This document shows, piece after piece, positions 51,026 through 61,799 of a DNA stretch of 64,000 nt. The position numbers and the translations under genes were made by a program. Position 1 is the first letter of the stretch. Every line of letters starts with the position of its first letter. Origin of the DNA: Candidatus Zixiibacteriota bacterium (GTDB lineage: Bacteria; Zixibacteria; MSB-5A5; GN15; FEB-12); the NCBI GenBank assembly GCA_022571845.1, contig JACZXB010000009.1, positions 1 through 64,000 on the forward strand, in the 5' to 3' direction. Below the pieces are notes generated by a model that searched no databases, had not been told where the DNA came from, and worked only from the letters and a program-made list of their open reading frames with translations.

Positions 51026-52690
51026 CTACTCATACACAAACCTCTTAACTTTTTTGGTTGAGGTTTTTTCGAGTTCTTCGAGCTGAATTTCAAAGCTGTT
51101 AATCCGTTTGTAGCCGGACATTGAATTATTAACTTCGGCTACGATTTTGTTCATCACTTTTTTTAGTTCGGTCATATCAGGGGAGTCTGCATTTATAGAA
51201 AAATCGAGTGCAATCTGGTCAAGGTCGGGTACTATCACGGCTAAAACGTCTTCGCCCTGCTTATTTAGTTTTTTACGGCCGAAGACAACTGCCTCTAAGA
51301 TATAAGGCGAGGCAAACAGATGCTCTTCGATTTCTTCAGGATAAATATTTTTACCGGCGGCCGAAACAATCAGGTTTTTTGCCCGGCCGGTGATGTAGAG
51401 ATAGCCATTTTTAAGTTTCCCCAAATCACCGGTGTATAGCCAGCCATCGCGAATAAGTTCGGCGGTGGCCTGGGGGTTGTCTTTGTAGCCTGGGGTGATA
51501 TTGCCGCCGCGGGCGATTATTTCGCCGATGCCGTCTCTGTCGGGCTTATTGATTCTAACTTCAACGCCCGGCACTGCTCTACCTACCGAGCCAAACTTGA
51601 TATCATCCAGCCGGTTGGCTGTCAGAACGGGGGAAGTTTCCGTCAGACCGTAGCCTTCTAAGAGAGTAAAGCCTATCAAATAAAAGAAGACGGCGATTTT
51701 TTTGGGGAGTGGCGCACCGCCGCTGACAAAAATCCTGATTGTAGAGAGTCCTGCCTTTTCGCGCATGCTCTTAAACAGACCATGCCCCAGCCTGAGACCA
51801 AATTTCCAGCCAAGCCACGACAGACCAAAAAGAATCTTAAAAAGAATTCGCCGGACGAGTGGTGCCGCTTTAATCTTTCGGGCTATGGAGTCGTACATTT
51901 TTTCAAACAGCAGCGGCACGCCAATCATCATGGTAGCTTGGCTGCGCTTGATATCTTCGACGATCTCTTTTGACTTAAGCGAGCGGGCGAATACTACCTG
52001 GGCCCCGCAATAAAACGGAGTAAGAAAGCCGCAGGTACATTCGAGAGTATGGTGTAATGGAAGAACTGACAGAAAAATATCTGATTCGCCACATTGACAA
52101 CAACTGCCGATAGAGTTCAGATTATGCAGCAGGTTTGAATGGGTCAGCATGACAGCCTTGGGGTTGCCGGTAGTGCCGGATGTATAAATCAGCGCCGCGG
52201 TTTTATCCGCAGGAATTTTTATCTGCTCTTTTGGTGACTGAAAGTAGTTGTGCCAGCTGTTTTCACTGTCGTCAGAAATCAATATCAGTTTTAGGTCACT
52301 GCTGATATCCGAAATTGTATCTTTCTGAGAATCAGATACGATTACTGTCTTCAGCCGGGCGCTGTCGATGATGTTTTTTTTCTCAGTCGGTTTCAGGTTG
52401 GCATCGATTGGTACCACGGTCTTACCAGAATTAAGAATAGACAGGTAAGAAATCGGCCATTCGGGTCTGTTTTCAGAAAGAAGTCCAATCTCTGTTTCGC
52501 CTCTGCATTTATCCTTAAGGCCAGCTCCGAACCGGCTGACGATATCCAGAGCATCTCTATAACTGTATGACTTGCCGGTTCCTCCGTCGGCCTTATAAGC
52601 TACCTTGTCGCCAAACTTCATAGCCGATAGAAAGAATGAGCGGCAGAGATTATCATCGGTAGAAATGTTTGAAGAGAAATCAATTCCCAT
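51026..52690 (-). CDS. Long-chain acyl-CoA synthetase (AMP-forming)
   Basis: A 554-residue adenylate-forming enzyme that would activate fatty acids to acyl-CoA. The phosphate loop is IYTSGTTGNPKAVMLTH (about 168-184), A5 is LLEGYGLTETSP, A7/A8 are DGWLYTGDLGKL and ITGRAKNLIVSAAGKN, and the C-terminal catalytic Lys is probably in TSTKKVKRFVYE. A short amphipathic segment near 255-290 may attach it to the membrane. The length fits FadD-type enzymes. No adjacent fatty-acid gene is present, so the substrate range is open. Confidence 0.9.
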   Translation of the reverse strand: MGIDFSSNISTDDNLCRSFFLSAMKFGDKVAYKADGGTGKSYSYRDALDIVSRFGAGLKDKCRGETEIGLLSENRPEWPISYLSILNSGKTVVPIDANLKPTEKKNIIDSARLKTVIVSDSQKDTISDISSDLKLILISDDSENSWHNYFQSPKEQIKIPADKTAALIYTSGTTGNPKAVMLTHSNLLHNLNSIGSCCQCGESDIFLSVLPLHHTLECTCGFLTPFYCGAQVVFARSLKSKEIVEDIKRSQATMMIGVPLLFEKMYDSIARKIKAAPLVRRILFKILFGLSWLGWKFGLRLGHGLFKSMREKAGLSTIRIFVSGGAPLPKKIAVFFYLIGFTLLEGYGLTETSPVLTANRLDDIKFGSVGRAVPGVEVRINKPDRDGIGEIIARGGNITPGYKDNPQATAELIRDGWLYTGDLGKLKNGYLYITGRAKNLIVSAAGKNIYPEEIEEHLFASPYILEAVVFGRKKLNKQGEDVLAVIVPDLDQIALDFSINADSPDMTELKKVMNKIVAEVNNSMSGYKRINSFEIQLEELEKTSTKKVKRFVYE

Positions 52691-52754
52691 ACGTAGAAAT
52701 TAGCTCTTAATAGTCTCTTTCAAAAGTAAATTCACAGGGAAGCAGCCAAAAATC

Positions 52755-52782
52755 TTGCAAAAATTGTGACATCTGATATATT
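52755..52782 (+). promoter_or_regulatory. Promoter of LVIVD/dockerin paralogue 1
   Basis: TTGCAA (52755-52760), a 16-base spacer and TATATT (52777-52782). The surrounding sequence (AAAAGTAAATTCA, GGGAAGCAGCCAAAAA) is repeated ahead of paralogue 2. Confidence 0.5.
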
Positions 52783-52889
52783 GGTGTAGGAATTGTGAAA
52801 TTTTTACTCCGGCAGCTACCTTTAATTGACCGCCACTCTAATAGGCAAAACCGGTAATTCATTGAGAAGAAAATAAGAGGTATTGGGTT

Positions 52890-55337
52890 ATGCTCAGAAA
52901 ATTCAACTTTAGTGTCCTGACCATGATTTTGGCTCTGCTACTAGTATCAACCGCAGTTCCAGCATCCGGGTCAAACTCTGGCTCTGGCCAACCGGGTAAT
53001 TCCGGCCTTCCCTTAATGTGGGAAAGTCCTGACCGAGTGCAAAACTCTGCCAAGCAGTCAGGTAGTCAACAGCTCAGTTCTGCTGCCGGCGAGCCGGAAA
53101 TTGATGCTGTCTGGACTTGCTCGACCCAATGGCTGAGTGGTGTAAATTTCGGCGGTGAGACGTTTAATGGCGGAATTTCCAAAGGGAAAGACTTCTTCGG
53201 AAACGGAAGTACTATCGCAGATTCAGAATATGTAAAGGTTCAGATAATATTTGAAAGTGATGTATCGAAACAGACACTTTGCCAGACATTTCGCAGAGAC
53301 TTAGGATATATAGCATCCGGAGTAGGTACTTTTCCCGGCTCGGCCTGGGATATTTCTGATACTCTTAATCCTCGCAGGTTAAATCTGTGTTTTGTAGAGT
53401 ATTCACCGGGTGGTAACGTCAACTTGCAGTGGGATCCCACTACCAGTATTGGCAGCCGTGAATACTTATTCATAATGAAATCTGATTATGACAGCAGCGG
53501 CACTACCTATGATACCGCGAATGTTTTTTTCGGAGCCGCTGGTCTGGACAAACTGTATGGTTGGTGGCCGGTACTGGTGCCGGGGCATACATTTTTCGAG
53601 AGCGAACCCTGCACATTGACAATCGCACCCCATTATGTACGTGGATTTACCGGTGTACCCGATGGCGACAAAATAATACTGGACTGGAGATACACCGGAT
53701 CAGCTACGATCGACCATTTTGATATTTATGGCGGCACTGTTTCACCCCCTGCAACCTTATTGGCTCAGGTCTCAGGGACAACTACCCGCTATGTTGATAA
53801 CGGAGTAAGTGTCGGTGAGACTTATTACTATCGCATTGAGGCTGACGACGCAGCCAGAAGCATTGTCTCATCGAGTAAGGAATTGAGCATCTTAGCCCAG
53901 ACTCCATTTAGCAAAACGGTGCTGGTAGATTTCTGGAACGGGCGCTCTCTCTATGGCGACTGCTGGGGGTACGTAGATACTAATGGCAACGAATATGCTC
54001 TGATTTGCGCCCGCAACGAAGGTGTCAGTATTATTGATTTGAGTACGAGTCCAATCTCCGAAGTTGGCTTCTTACCGCCCATAGTTGCCGGCAATGATCA
54101 CAAAGATGTTAAAATCTACAAGAACTACGCCATTGTTGTAAGCGAAGGAGAGAGTACCCAGATTTTTGATATATCAGATGTGACAGCTCCTGTTCAGGTT
54201 TCAACGATAGCGCATGATAACGGTTCGGGCGCTCATAATTGCAAAGTAGAAGGCGACTATCTCTATATCATCGGTGACCATATTACCGGCGGAGTATTGA
54301 TATACGATATTTCAACTCCGGCTTCACCAACATTTGTGAGTTCGTTTGAGCCGTATTATTATCACGATATAGATATCTATAACGATACATTGTACGCAGC
54401 AGCCATCTGGGGCGAAGGGATAGATGTTCTGGATATCAGTAACAAGGAGGCACCATCGCTTATAACTACCTTTAACTACCCCGGTTCGGGAGTGCACAAC
54501 GTTGCAGTATTAGACAGCGGCAGATATGTTGCCTTAGGAGACGAAATTGGTACCGGGCAACATACTCGCATATTTGATGTTCAAAATCTGGGAAGTGTCA
54601 CTAAAGTTGCAGATATCATCGTCGACCCCAGCGCCTCTGCTCACAATTGCTACGTAAAGAACAGTATCCTTTATATAGCTCATTATACCGAAGGATTACA
54701 ATTGTACAATGTGGCCAATCCGACCAGCCCCTTGCTCATTGGCTACTATGACACTTATCTGGGCAGCGGTTATGGTTACCGTGGTAACTGGAATGTTTAT
54801 CCTTATCTGCCGTCAGGGAAGATACTATTATCTGATATGCAGAGTGGATTGTTTGTCGTAGAATTGAGTGAGCCGGACAGCTGCCTGATTCAAAACCCGG
54901 GCGATGCCAACGGTGACGGCAGCATAGCTACTGTACAAGATTTGGTATTCCTAATTAATTTCTTACAATTTGGTGGCCCTGCTCCCGTACCACTGGCCAA
55001 CGGCGACATTAACGGTGACTGTATTATTAATATGGATGATCTAGATTATATGATTGGCGGGGGAATTCCAGTCGATTGCACCTGTATGGAACCGACAGTA
55101 GAATTTGTAGACTGTTGTGTTGGCAGTAGAGGGGATATAAACGGCGACGGCGACGATCTTAATATTCTGGATTTGACTTTCACTGTAGATTTCATATTCC
55201 GTGGCAGCAATGACCCCGGAGATTGTCCCGAAGAAGCGGATTTTAACAGCGATGGTGATGGTCCCGATATCCTGGATTTAACGTTTGGGGTAGATTTCAT
55301 TTTCAGAGGCGGCGATCCGGCGGGGCCTTGTCCGTAA
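52890..55337 (+). CDS. Exported LVIVD-propeller (choice-of-anchor B-like) protein with dockerins, paralogue 1
   Basis: An 815-residue exported protein. Signal peptide residues 1-25. Residues 60-255 form a beta-rich N-terminal domain, then a fibronectin-like module (about 255-335). The central part (about 345-660) has LVIVD-type blades with the choice-of-anchor-B pattern: CWGYVDTNGNEYALIC, NEGVSIIDLS, STQIFDISDV, VEGDYLYIIG and IDVLDISN. An atypical dockerin-like pair follows at 665-725 (GDANGDGSIATVQD, GDINGDCIINMDD). The last 65 residues have two loops followed by ILDLTFTVDFIFRG and ILDLTFGVDFIFRG. AGAGG precedes the ATG by nine bases. It is probably displayed on the surface. No catalytic site is visible. 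Confidence 0.83.
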   Translation: MLRKFNFSVLTMILALLLVSTAVPASGSNSGSGQPGNSGLPLMWESPDRVQNSAKQSGSQQLSSAAGEPEIDAVWTCSTQWLSGVNFGGETFNGGISKGKDFFGNGSTIADSEYVKVQIIFESDVSKQTLCQTFRRDLGYIASGVGTFPGSAWDISDTLNPRRLNLCFVEYSPGGNVNLQWDPTTSIGSREYLFIMKSDYDSSGTTYDTANVFFGAAGLDKLYGWWPVLVPGHTFFESEPCTLTIAPHYVRGFTGVPDGDKIILDWRYTGSATIDHFDIYGGTVSPPATLLAQVSGTTTRYVDNGVSVGETYYYRIEADDAARSIVSSSKELSILAQTPFSKTVLVDFWNGRSLYGDCWGYVDTNGNEYALICARNEGVSIIDLSTSPISEVGFLPPIVAGNDHKDVKIYKNYAIVVSEGESTQIFDISDVTAPVQVSTIAHDNGSGAHNCKVEGDYLYIIGDHITGGVLIYDISTPASPTFVSSFEPYYYHDIDIYNDTLYAAAIWGEGIDVLDISNKEAPSLITTFNYPGSGVHNVAVLDSGRYVALGDEIGTGQHTRIFDVQNLGSVTKVADIIVDPSASAHNCYVKNSILYIAHYTEGLQLYNVANPTSPLLIGYYDTYLGSGYGYRGNWNVYPYLPSGKILLSDMQSGLFVVELSEPDSCLIQNPGDANGDGSIATVQDLVFLINFLQFGGPAPVPLANGDINGDCIINMDDLDYMIGGGIPVDCTCMEPTVEFVDCCVGSRGDINGDGDDLNILDLTFTVDFIFRGSNDPGDCPEEADFNSDGDGPDILDLTFGVDFIFRGGDPAGPCP

Positions 55338-55363
55338 GTCATTTGTTGTGCCAGAGTGAATAT

Positions 55364-55393
55364 AAGCTGCCTCAATCGGGGCAGCTTTTTTTT
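55364..55393 (+). terminator. Rho-independent terminator after LVIVD paralogue 1
   Basis: AAGCTGCC, loop TCAATCGG, GGCAGCTT, followed by a run of T. It lies 27 bases after the stop codon. Confidence 0.8.
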
Positions 55394-55487
55394 AAGTACT
55401 TGACGTTCCCGGGCAAATCTTATAGAGTCAAATAAACTTTTTAAAGTCTCTTTTAAAAGTAAATTCAAGGGGAAGCAGCCAAAAAGC

Positions 55488-55515
55488 TTGCCAAATATGC
55501 GAAAATTGTTATATA
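55488..55515 (+). promoter_or_regulatory. Promoter of LVIVD paralogue 2
   Basis: TTGCCA (55488-55493), a 16-base spacer and TATATA (55510-55515), embedded in the same AAAAGTAAATTCA...GGGAAGCAGCCAAAAA context as the promoter of paralogue 1. The 323-base gap also holds the upstream terminator. Confidence 0.5.
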
Positions 55516-55660
55516 TTACGAGAGATTTATACCCATAATTCTTGAAGCCGAACTTTGCCCTCAGGGTCGCCGTTTTGAGGCAGCGAGGCAGCATTGAAAA
55601 TTGAAAATCATGTCAGCAGATAACTTGATTTAAATTACTTCATACTTAGAGGAGAAAGCT

Positions 55661-58105
55661 ATGCTTAGGACTCTTAGAATTAACAGTATTGTCATAATTT
55701 TCGCTTTACTTTTAGCGTCAACTGCAGCAACTGACCCCAAGCTGAATGCCGGCTCAAGCCGGGTCGACGATCCTACTCTGCCCCTGATGTGGGGGGGGCT
55801 GGAGCGGGCTCAAAATTCTTTTAAGCAGTCGGGAGGTGAGAAGTTAAGTTCCCACGGTTTTCCGGCGATTGAGGCGGTTTGGACCGGCCCGACTCAGTGG
55901 ATGTCGGGGTTCGACGTGGGTAGCCAGACATTTAACGGAAGTATTGATATAGGAGAGAACATTTTTGGGAGTAATCTTAGCGCTGCGGATTTTGTTAAAG
56001 TAGAGATAATATTCGAATCCGACACTTCCCAGCAGACTCTTTGTCAGACATTTCGGTGGGACTTCGGTTTTGCATCAGCGGGAGTAGGTACTTTCCCCGG
56101 CTCGGCCTGGGATGTTTCTGATGCACTTAATCCCCGCAGGCTGAATCTCTGTTTTGTGGAAAATGCGTTGGTTGGTGGCGTCAACTTGCAATGGGATCCA
56201 ACTATCGATTTTGAAAGCCGCGAATTTTTGTTTGTGATGAACAGCGACTACGACAGCACCGGAGATACTTATGCGGGATTTAATATTTTTAGCGGCGCCC
56301 CAACAATGGATATTCTCTATGGCTGGTGGCCGGTTGTGGCCTCAGGGCACACTTTTTTCGAAAGCGAACCCTGCACTTTAACAATCACACCCTTTTATAT
56401 CGGTAATATGGTCGGACTACCCAACGAGACTGAGATAATTCTGGACTGGAGATATGTCGGGGAATTGGCAATAGATAGTTTCTACATTTATGGTGATAAT
56501 GTGTCACCGCCGACCACTTTGTTAGCACAAGTTGCTGCGACCACAACCCGTTACACTCATTCCGGTTTGACGACAGGGGAGACCTACTATTATCGGGTTG
56601 AAGCTACTGATTCTGTGGCGGCAGTTGTTGCAACCAGCAAAGAATTGAGTGTTACCACACAAGTTGTCTCCAATAATATGAATCTGCTCGATTTTTGGAA
56701 CGGGCGGTCTCTCTATGGTGACTGCTGGGGATATGTTGACACCGCCACAGGCAAAGAGTACGCATTAATTTGCGCTCGCAACGAAGGCGTCAGTATTATT
56801 GACCTTAGTACCATTCCCATCTCTGAAGTAGGTTTCCTGCCCGCCATCGTTGCGGGAAATGATGCCAAAGACGTTAAAATTTACAAGAACTATGCGATTG
56901 TTGTAAGCGAAGGAGAAAGTACCCAAATTTTTGATATATCTGATGTAACATCCCCTGTTCAGGTTTCAACCATTGCTCATGACAACGGTTCGGGCGCTCA
57001 TAACTGTAAAGTAGAAGGCGACTACCTCTATATCCTTGGAGACCATAATACGGGAGGACTTTTGATATATGATATTTCAACTCCATCTTCGCCGTCGCTT
57101 GTGAGTTCATATGAACCGTACTATTACCATGACATAGATATCTATAATGACACTCTATATGCGGCGGCAATAAACGGAGAAGGTATTGATGTGCTTGATA
57201 TCAGTAACAAAGCTGCTCCTTCACTTATTACTACATTTAACTACACCGGTTCGGGTGCCCACAATGTGGCTGTGTTAGATAGCGGCAGATATGTTGCCAT
57301 CGGCGATGAAATTGGCACCGGGCCACACACCAGAATATTTGACGTTCAGAACCTTGGCAGCATCACCAAAGTGGCAGATATAATCGTCGACCCCAGTGTT
57401 CCTACGCATAACTGCTATGAAAAGAATGGCATTTTATACATCGCTCACTATAACGAAGGGCTTAGAATGTACAACGTAACCGACCCGACTAATCCAAAAC
57501 CGGTCGGCTATTATGATACTTATTTACAATCAGGTCCTATTTCAGGTAACTGGAATGTTTATCCTTATCTGCCGTCAGGGAAGATACTATTATCTGATAT
57601 AAAAAATGGATTGTTTGTCGTAGAATTGAGCGAACCCGACAGTTGCCTTATCCAGATGCCCGGCGATGCCAATGGTGACGGTTCTATAACTACACTTGAT
57701 GTGTCATTCCTAATGGATTTCTTACAATCTATTGGCCCTGCTCCTGTACCACTGGCCAATGGCGACTTTAATGGTGACTGCATTATAGATGCCGAAGATG
57801 TTGGTGCGATTGAAATCTTTTTATTTGGCGGGGCAATTCCAGTCAATTGCACCTGTCTGGAGCCGACAGTTGAATTCGGCTGCTGTTTCGGCAGTAGAGG
57901 AGATATCAACGGCGATGGAAACGATCTTAATATTCTGGATTTGACTTTCACTGTTGATTTCATATTCCGTGGCAGCAATGACCCGGGAGATTGTCCCGAA
58001 GAAGCGGATTTTAACAGCGACGGCGATGGTCCGAATATCCTGGATTTAACGTTTGCGGTAGATTTCATTTTCAGAGGCGGACCTGCGGCCGGCTCTTGTC
58101 CGTAA
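55661..58105 (+). CDS. Exported LVIVD-propeller (choice-of-anchor B-like) protein with dockerins, paralogue 2
   Basis: An 814-residue exported paralogue of the preceding gene with the same domain order: signal peptide, N-terminal beta domain (about 55-255), fibronectin-like module, LVIVD propeller (about 345-660), an atypical dockerin-like pair (GDANGDGSITTLDV, GDFNGDCIIDAED), and a final pair with ILDLTFTVDFIFRG and ILDLTFAVDFIFRG. The propeller and last dockerins are nearly identical to paralogue 1, while the N-terminal domain and the first dockerin pair differ more. AGAGGAGA precedes the ATG. The pair looks like a duplication under selection for the shared central part. Function unknown. 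Confidence 0.83.
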   Translation: MLRTLRINSIVIIFALLLASTAATDPKLNAGSSRVDDPTLPLMWGGLERAQNSFKQSGGEKLSSHGFPAIEAVWTGPTQWMSGFDVGSQTFNGSIDIGENIFGSNLSAADFVKVEIIFESDTSQQTLCQTFRWDFGFASAGVGTFPGSAWDVSDALNPRRLNLCFVENALVGGVNLQWDPTIDFESREFLFVMNSDYDSTGDTYAGFNIFSGAPTMDILYGWWPVVASGHTFFESEPCTLTITPFYIGNMVGLPNETEIILDWRYVGELAIDSFYIYGDNVSPPTTLLAQVAATTTRYTHSGLTTGETYYYRVEATDSVAAVVATSKELSVTTQVVSNNMNLLDFWNGRSLYGDCWGYVDTATGKEYALICARNEGVSIIDLSTIPISEVGFLPAIVAGNDAKDVKIYKNYAIVVSEGESTQIFDISDVTSPVQVSTIAHDNGSGAHNCKVEGDYLYILGDHNTGGLLIYDISTPSSPSLVSSYEPYYYHDIDIYNDTLYAAAINGEGIDVLDISNKAAPSLITTFNYTGSGAHNVAVLDSGRYVAIGDEIGTGPHTRIFDVQNLGSITKVADIIVDPSVPTHNCYEKNGILYIAHYNEGLRMYNVTDPTNPKPVGYYDTYLQSGPISGNWNVYPYLPSGKILLSDIKNGLFVVELSEPDSCLIQMPGDANGDGSITTLDVSFLMDFLQSIGPAPVPLANGDFNGDCIIDAEDVGAIEIFLFGGAIPVNCTCLEPTVEFGCCFGSRGDINGDGNDLNILDLTFTVDFIFRGSNDPGDCPEEADFNSDGDGPNILDLTFAVDFIFRGGPAAGSCP

Positions 58106-58130
58106 GCAATTGACGGCGCCAAAATAGATC

Positions 58131-58162
58131 AAAGCTGTCTCAGTTGAGGCAGCTTTTTTTTT
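58131..58162 (+). terminator. Rho-independent terminator after LVIVD paralogue 2
   Basis: AAAGCTGTCTC, loop AGTT, GAGGCAGCTTT, followed by a run of T; related to the terminator of paralogue 1. Confidence 0.8.
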
Positions 58163-58359
58163 ATGAAATTTTTGGAACCGTAAAACCCACCAGAACTATA
58201 ATCTTAGTTGTAAGTAAATAAAGGCAGGCTGCTAAAATGTTCAGATGGCCGGTCTTGACAGGTAGGATAGAAGTTCATATTTTTGCAAGATTCTAAGAAG
58301 CCGCTTGGGCTTTTTGGTGTAACTTGAACAATTAGACTAATGATATAGAAAAGAGTTAG

Positions 58360-59130
58360 ATGTCAGAAAAGTCAAACGAAGCTATGATTCAGGCCTCGCA
58401 TTTGAGCAAATTTTACGGCTCATTTGTGGCGATTCAGGATATTTCATTTTCAATCCCCAAAGGGCAGATTGTGGCATTTTTGGGTCCGAACGGCGCCGGC
58501 AAATCCACCACCATGAAAATTCTGTCCGGCTTTTTAGCGGCCAGTGAGGGCAGAGCCAGTATAGCCGGATTTGACATCTATGGACAGAGACTTGAAGCTG
58601 CCCGCAGGCTCGGCTATCTTCCGGAAAATGGCCCGCTTTACGATGACATGACCCCATCAGAACTGCTAATGTTTTTCGGAAACGCCCGCGGGATTGAAAA
58701 AAAGAAGCTGGCCAGCCGCATTGAAGAAGTTAGCGATCTGTGTGCTTTGGAAGAAGTGCTGGAAAAACCGATAGGCAAGCTTTCCAAAGGTTATCGTCAG
58801 CGGGTGGGTTTGGCCCAGGCGCTGCTGCATGATCCGGATGTGCTTATAATGGATGAGCCGACAGCAGGACTTGACCCCAACCAGATTAAAGAGTTCAGGT
58901 TAAACATCAGTAAACTTGGTCGCTCCAAGACGATTTTGATTTCAACTCATATTTTGCAGGAAGTTGAAGCGGTCGCCGACCGGGTTTTGTTTGTGGACCG
59001 CGGTAAGCTGGTTTTTGACGGTACCCCGGACGAACTCAAGTCCGGCAGTACGTTGGAAGAAACTTTTTACCGGCTGACTGCCTCATATAAACAGAGCAGC
59101 TCAGACGATGGCGAGAATAATGAAGTTTGA
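58360..59130 (+). CDS. ABC transporter ATP-binding protein, GldA-like
   Basis: A 256-residue ATPase. Walker A is GPNGAGKST (about 47-55), the signature region [16 protein letters not shown] and Walker [13 protein letters not shown]-loop His follows in STHILQEVE. The C-terminal segment is short. It energises the membrane protein encoded next, with which it overlaps by 23 bases. The ATPase plus GldG-like permease pattern matches gliding or exopolysaccharide-type transporters (GldA/GldG), and also occurs in non-gliding bacteria, so motility is not implied. Confidence 0.9.
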   Translation: MSEKSNEAMIQASHLSKFYGSFVAIQDISFSIPKGQIVAFLGPNGAGKSTTMKILSGFLAASEGRASIAGFDIYGQRLEAARRLGYLPENGPLYDDMTPSELLMFFGNARGIEKKKLASRIEEVSDLCALEEVLEKPIGKLSKGYRQRVGLAQALLHDPDVLIMDEPTAGLDPNQIKEFRLNISKLGRSKTILISTHILQEVEAVADRVLFVDRGKLVFDGTPDELKSGSTLEETFYRLTASYKQSSSDDGENNEV

Positions 59131-61792
59131 GCTGAATAAAAAACTGATTTTGGCTATCGGCCGTCGTAATCTGTTTTCATATTTTTCGAGTCCGACCGGC
59201 TATGTTTTTGTCACGCTCTTTATTTTCCTGAGTGCCGCCGCTGCTTTCTGGCAGACAAGATTTTTTGCCAACAATCTGGCCAATCTTGACCAGCTCAATG
59301 ATTTTTTCCCCTACCTGCTTCTGTTTTTCATCCCGGCTCTGACTATGTCGGTCTGGGCCGATGAAAAGAAAAGCGGCACCGATGAGCTGCTTTTGACTCT
59401 GCCGGCAACAGATCTGGAAATTGTACTTGGCAAATATCTGGCTGTACTCGGTATATATTCTGCCGCTTTGATTTTATCTCTGAGCCATGTCATGGTCTTG
59501 TTCTGGCTGGGACAGCCGGATATCGGACTAATGTTCTCAAATTATCTCGGTTACTGGCTGATTGGCGCCGCACTTTTGTCGGTGGGAATGCTGGCATCAC
59601 TTCTGACAGCCAATGTCACCATCGCCTTTGTTCTGGGCGCGCTGTTTTGCTCTTTGTTCGTTTATCTATCCTCAGCCGGAGTGATTGTCGGACAGGGACT
59701 GGAAAGCCTTCTCAGACTTGTCAGTATTCAAAAAGCGTTTTCGGAATTTTCCCGCGGTGTCATTAGTTTGCACGGACTTATCTATTTCATATCAATTGTC
59801 GCCCTGATGCTTTACCTGAACGTCATTATACTTGGCCGCAGGCACTGGCCGGTAGAGGCCGGACAAAGAAACTACTTGATCCACCAGCTGGTCAGGATTG
59901 TAGCATTAATCATAGCAGTCATAAGTTTTAACGTGGTCATGTCCTATGCTGGTATAAGATTCGATGCCACCGCCGAACAATTACATTCTCTTTCAAGTGA
60001 AACCAAAAAACTGCTGGACGAACTGCCGGACGACCGGCCTATTTTGGTTCAGGCCTACATTAGTCCCTATGTACCGCAGGGGTTTGTCGAAACCAGAGCC
60101 AATCTGCTAAGCAAGCTCGATGAAATTGCATCCTTGTCAGGCGGTAAGGTGCAGATCCTGATAAACGATACCGAACCGTTTAGTGACCAGGCCCGTGAAG
60201 CCCGTGAAAAGTTTGCCATCGTTCCCAGAGAGGTTTTGAGCAGCGGCTCGGCCAGAGCCAGCAGTTCACAAATTTTTCTCGGATTGGCCTTTACCAGCGG
60301 TGTGGCAGAGGAAATTATTCCGTTTTTTGACAGAGGCCTGCCGGTTGAATATGAACTGGTCAGAAGCATCCGGGTGGTGGCCCGCTCTAAACGCAAGAAA
60401 GTCGGCATTCTTAATACAGGAGCAAAAGTATCCGGCGGTATCGATTTCCAAACTATGGCCAACAATCCACCCTGGTCAATCGTCCTTGAGCTAAGCAAAC
60501 AGTATGAAGTAGTTCATATTTCAGCGGATGTTGCCATTGAAGAAGATATTCAGGCTCTGCTGGTTGTCCTGCCATCATCGTTGACGCAGCCGCAGCTCGA
60601 TAATCTGGAGCAGTATATAGTTTCAGGCAATCCGACCATGCTTTTGGTCGACCCCCTGCCTGCTTTTAACATGGCCCTGTCGCCGGTTTTACCTGCCGAT
60701 GCTCAAAGAAATCCATTTACGCAGAACCAGCCGCCGGCGGAAGAAAAAGGGGATATCAATAAACTGATGTCCAGTATAGGGGTGATCTGGAACACACAGC
60801 AAATTATTTGGGACAATTACAACCCTCACCCGGAGTTCTTACAACTGCCACCAGAAGTGGTTTTTGTGACAGCAAGTAATCCGACCACAGAAGGATTTAA
60901 CCCGCTCAACGATGCCAGCTCTGGTTTGCAGGAAATGGCCATAATTTACGGCGGTTATCTTAACAAAGCTTTTGAAAGCAAATACGATTTTCAACCGCTC
61001 TTAAAATCCGGACGTGTCTCCGGCGTGCATCAGTTTCCTCAGCTGGTACAGCGCGGATTCTTAGGGATGGGTTTAAACATAAACAGAAACGTTAGGCGGG
61101 TTCCCAATGGCGAGGTCTATACCATAGCGGCCAGAATCTGGGGCAATCAGCCGGCGGCATCACCCGAAGAACAACCGAAGAATGTCAATGCCATTGTCGT
61201 TGCAGATATCGATTTTATCGGAGAGCAGTTTTTTCAAATCAGGCAGCAAGGTCTGGCAAACTTGAATTTCGACAATGTCTCATTTTTCTTAAACTGCATA
61301 GATCTTCTCATGGAAGATTATTCGTTTATCGACTTGCGCAAGAAACGCCTTAAACACAGAGCCCTGGCATCTGTCGAAGACCGCATCAGAGAATTCGTGG
61401 AGCAGCGCTTAAAAGAAGAAAAGGAAGCCGAAAACGAAGCACAGGCGGCTCTGTCTCAGGCTCAGCAAAGATTAACTGAAAAAGTGGCTCAGGTCAGCAA
61501 CCGCACTGACCTCGACGCCCAGACCAAAAAGATTATGACTCAGAATCTTCAGGAAGTTGAAAATCGCAGATTTGAGGCTCTTCAGGCGAGTATTGAAGCT
61601 AAAAAGAACGCGACTATTTTGAGCAGTAAAGAAAAAATGGAAACTTCTATCAGGAGCATCCAGTCTCGCATTAAAACTCTGGCTGTGTCGCTGCCACCGA
61701 TACCAGTTTTGATTGTTGGTATTATCATATTTTTTAGGCGCCGCAAAAAAGAGCTGGCGGGCGCTGCCATAGAACGAAGGCTGAGGAGTTAA
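59108..61792 (+). CDS. GldG-like ABC permease with periplasmic auxiliary domain
   Basis: An 894-residue membrane protein. Residues 1-275 contain six or seven transmembrane helices of an ABC-2 permease ([19 protein letters not shown] start). Residues 290-740 form a periplasmic GldG-type region: [21 protein letters not shown] and the [13 protein letters not shown] end. A coiled coil (about 755-850) and a final helix ([15 protein letters not shown]) follow. It partners the GldA-like ATPase. The start may instead be the ATG at 59120. Permease and auxiliary domains, usually separate as GldF and GldG, appear fused here. Confidence 0.87.
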   Translation: MARIMKFELNKKLILAIGRRNLFSYFSSPTGYVFVTLFIFLSAAAAFWQTRFFANNLANLDQLNDFFPYLLLFFIPALTMSVWADEKKSGTDELLLTLPATDLEIVLGKYLAVLGIYSAALILSLSHVMVLFWLGQPDIGLMFSNYLGYWLIGAALLSVGMLASLLTANVTIAFVLGALFCSLFVYLSSAGVIVGQGLESLLRLVSIQKAFSEFSRGVISLHGLIYFISIVALMLYLNVIILGRRHWPVEAGQRNYLIHQLVRIVALIIAVISFNVVMSYAGIRFDATAEQLHSLSSETKKLLDELPDDRPILVQAYISPYVPQGFVETRANLLSKLDEIASLSGGKVQILINDTEPFSDQAREAREKFAIVPREVLSSGSARASSSQIFLGLAFTSGVAEEIIPFFDRGLPVEYELVRSIRVVARSKRKKVGILNTGAKVSGGIDFQTMANNPPWSIVLELSKQYEVVHISADVAIEEDIQALLVVLPSSLTQPQLDNLEQYIVSGNPTMLLVDPLPAFNMALSPVLPADAQRNPFTQNQPPAEEKGDINKLMSSIGVIWNTQQIIWDNYNPHPEFLQLPPEVVFVTASNPTTEGFNPLNDASSGLQEMAIIYGGYLNKAFESKYDFQPLLKSGRVSGVHQFPQLVQRGFLGMGLNINRNVRRVPNGEVYTIAARIWGNQPAASPEEQPKNVNAIVVADIDFIGEQFFQIRQQGLANLNFDNVSFFLNCIDLLMEDYSFIDLRKKRLKHRALASVEDRIREFVEQRLKEEKEAENEAQAALSQAQQRLTEKVAQVSNRTDLDAQTKKIMTQNLQEVENRRFEALQASIEAKKNATILSSKEKMETSIRSIQSRIKTLAVSLPPIPVLIVGIIIFFRRRKKELAGAAIERRLRS

Positions 61793-61799
61793 TTTCTAT

